Positions 5,209 through 5,893 of a stretch of DNA of 5,893 nucleotides are shown one piece after another. The DNA lies in the NCBI GenBank assembly GCA_963169155.1, contig CAUJGI010000771.1, positions 1 to 5,893 on the forward strand. Reading direction: 5' to 3'. Every line of letters starts with the position of its first letter. The stretch's first letter is position 1. The position numbers and the translations under genes are program-made. Below the pieces are notes generated by a model. That model saw only the letters and a program-made list of their open reading frames with translations, was not told the origin of the DNA and ran no database searches. This stretch comes from Chloroflexota bacterium. Lineage in GTDB: Bacteria; Chloroflexota; Anaerolineae; Promineifilales; Promineifilaceae.

Positions 5209-5877
5209 ATGTATTTACATAGTATTGTCAGCGATATTGATGATTTACTGCCACAGTCACCCTTTGTGCGCGACGGCGGCAGCCTGCTTATGATGGTTGG
5301 TCTGCCGGGCACGGGCAAATCCTCGGTCGTGGAAGGGTTGCAGCAGTTTATGTCCTTTGTGGTGGTTAGCACTGACGGCATTCGCCTGCATTTGCGCAAC
5401 CAGCCCACCTACACGGCCGCCGAAATGATGCTGGTGTACGAAGTATGTTACTCCATCATCGAATCCCGGCTGCGCGATGGCCAACGCGTTATTTTTGATG
5501 CCTCCAATTACCTGGCAGCCCGTCGTGAGCACATGATGAAAATTGCCAAGCGGGCGGGTGCCCCGGTGGCCGTTTGTTACGTTCAGGCGGCTCAAGATAC
5601 CATACGCGAACGCCTGTTTAAGCGCAACAGCGGGCAGCGGCGCGAAACCGACTTGTCAGATGCGGATTGGTCTGTGTATAAATGGATGGTAGAAGCTCAG
5701 GAACCCGTGGTGGGTGAGCATCTCATTTTAGATACAACCGATACGCCGCCCAACGTTTTGGCGGAAAAATTATCCTACTACTGGCTGAAGTGTGAAGAAA
5801 CCGGCGCAAGCGACCCTGATATTCAATCCTCTAGCTGGGCCCGCCAATTTAGCAGCGCCGATGGCCTTGGTAGCTGA
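5209..5877 (+). CDS. P-loop kinase of the AAA_33 / polynucleotide-kinase-like group, substrate unknown
   Basis: The 222-residue product binds ATP through a Walker A motif, GLPGTGKS (31-38). STDG (54-57) is in the place of the substrate-binding Ser-x-Asp of polynucleotide kinase and zeta-toxin-like kinases. VIFDASN (94-100) followed by Arg105-Arg106 matches the second conserved Asp-x-(Ser/Thr)-Asn...Arg motif of that group. An Arg-rich lid (133-145: RERLFKRN then RR) would close over the phosphates. These features predict transfer of the ATP gamma-phosphate to a hydroxyl, but whether of a nucleic acid end, a nucleoside, a sugar or another small molecule cannot be told. The C-terminal 28 residues are Ser-rich and probably disordered. 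ATG 5209 is the only plausible start, because the in-frame TAG at 5161 is followed by no other start codon. It has no recognisable Shine-Dalgarno sequence, only a purine-rich stretch (5182-5190) about 18 bases upstream. No membrane segment or extra domain is seen. Confidence 0.88.
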   Translation: MYLHSIVSDIDDLLPQSPFVRDGGSLLMMVGLPGTGKSSVVEGLQQFMSFVVVSTDGIRLHLRNQPTYTAAEMMLVYEVCYSIIESRLRDGQRVIFDASNYLAARREHMMKIAKRAGAPVAVCYVQAAQDTIRERLFKRNSGQRRETDLSDADWSVYKWMVEAQEPVVGEHLILDTTDTPPNVLAEKLSYYWLKCEETGASDPDIQSSSWARQFSSADGLGS

Positions 5878-5893
5878 TCTCTGGCAGGCCCGC

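Larger units (their letters stand above)
1..5893. repeat. Dispersed iterated palindrome, consensus ACGGCCGT (17 CGGCCG cores)
   Basis: I counted by eye. Exact ACGGCCGT starts at 23, 1135, 1852, 2257, 2748, 3797, 4329 and 4970. One-base variants start at 34, 298, 514, 729, 2855, 3500, 4583 and 5413, and a two-base variant at 1372. All 17 share the core CGGCCG. In genes the core is read in three frames: Gly-Arg (GGC CGT at 23, 2748, 3500, 3797, 4583, 4970), Ala-Val or similar (GCC GTN, for example 298, 514, 1135) and Arg-Pro (CGG CCG at 729, 1852, 2257, 2855). One copy, at 4329, is intergenic. Use in every frame, on both gene orientations and outside genes points to selection or bias on DNA and not on protein. 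Its function is unknown. It is analogous in behaviour to HIP1 of cyanobacteria. Confidence 0.8.

Noticed and set aside
1..5893. A defence, CRISPR, toxin-antitoxin or mobile element system
   Set aside because: I see no direct-repeat array, transposase, integrase, attachment site or recognisable defence gene pair. The two unknown proteins have no clear partner architecture.

Overview
This 5.9 kb window is bacterial chromosomal DNA of moderate to fairly high GC. It carries six protein genes and no RNA genes, insertion sequences or CRISPR arrays that I can see. The style of the genes (multi-GAF histidine kinase, adenosine deaminase family enzyme, Fpg, and two proteins I cannot place) fits an environmental bacterium, and Chloroflexota is my best guess. 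That guess rests on general impression, not on a diagnostic marker.

Layout, left to right. (1) Positions 1-1596, plus strand: the 3' part of a cytoplasmic-looking sensor histidine kinase (GAF-GAF-coiled coil-HisKA-HATPase_c), cut by the window edge. (2) A roughly 100-base gap with two small palindromes leads into an adenosine deaminase family gene (plus strand, start codon uncertain, ends 2782). (3) Converging on it with only 4 bases between stop codons is a minus-strand pair: fpg/mutM (4249 to 3437), followed 29 bases later by an unrecognised 206-residue protein (3407 to 2787). That protein has two similar end domains joined by a nine-proline tract. (4) A 194-base divergent intergenic region (4250-4443) holds a consensus TATAAT for fpg, a perfect 12-base palindrome, an isolated Shine-Dalgarno sequence and a plausible plus-strand promoter. 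(5) Positions 4444-5106, plus strand: a 220-residue protein I cannot assign. Its C-terminal half vaguely recalls a nuclease-fold domain without the catalytic residues. (6) After a 102-base AT-rich gap with repeated TATTGG/CCAATA elements comes a 222-residue P-loop kinase of the AAA_33/polynucleotide-kinase-like type (5209-5877).

Functionally these look like separate transcription units, not one pathway: signal sensing, purine or nucleoside deamination, base-excision repair of oxidised DNA, an unknown protein, and a small-molecule or nucleic-acid kinase. Only fpg and the 206-residue gene look co-transcribed.

The most striking signal is at the DNA level. The palindrome ACGGCCGT occurs exactly 8 times and its core CGGCCG 17 times. 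The copies are spread over every gene, all three reading frames, both gene orientations and one intergenic region. Chance would give roughly 0.1 and 1.4 copies. This resembles the HIP1 highly iterated palindrome of cyanobacteria, with a different sequence.
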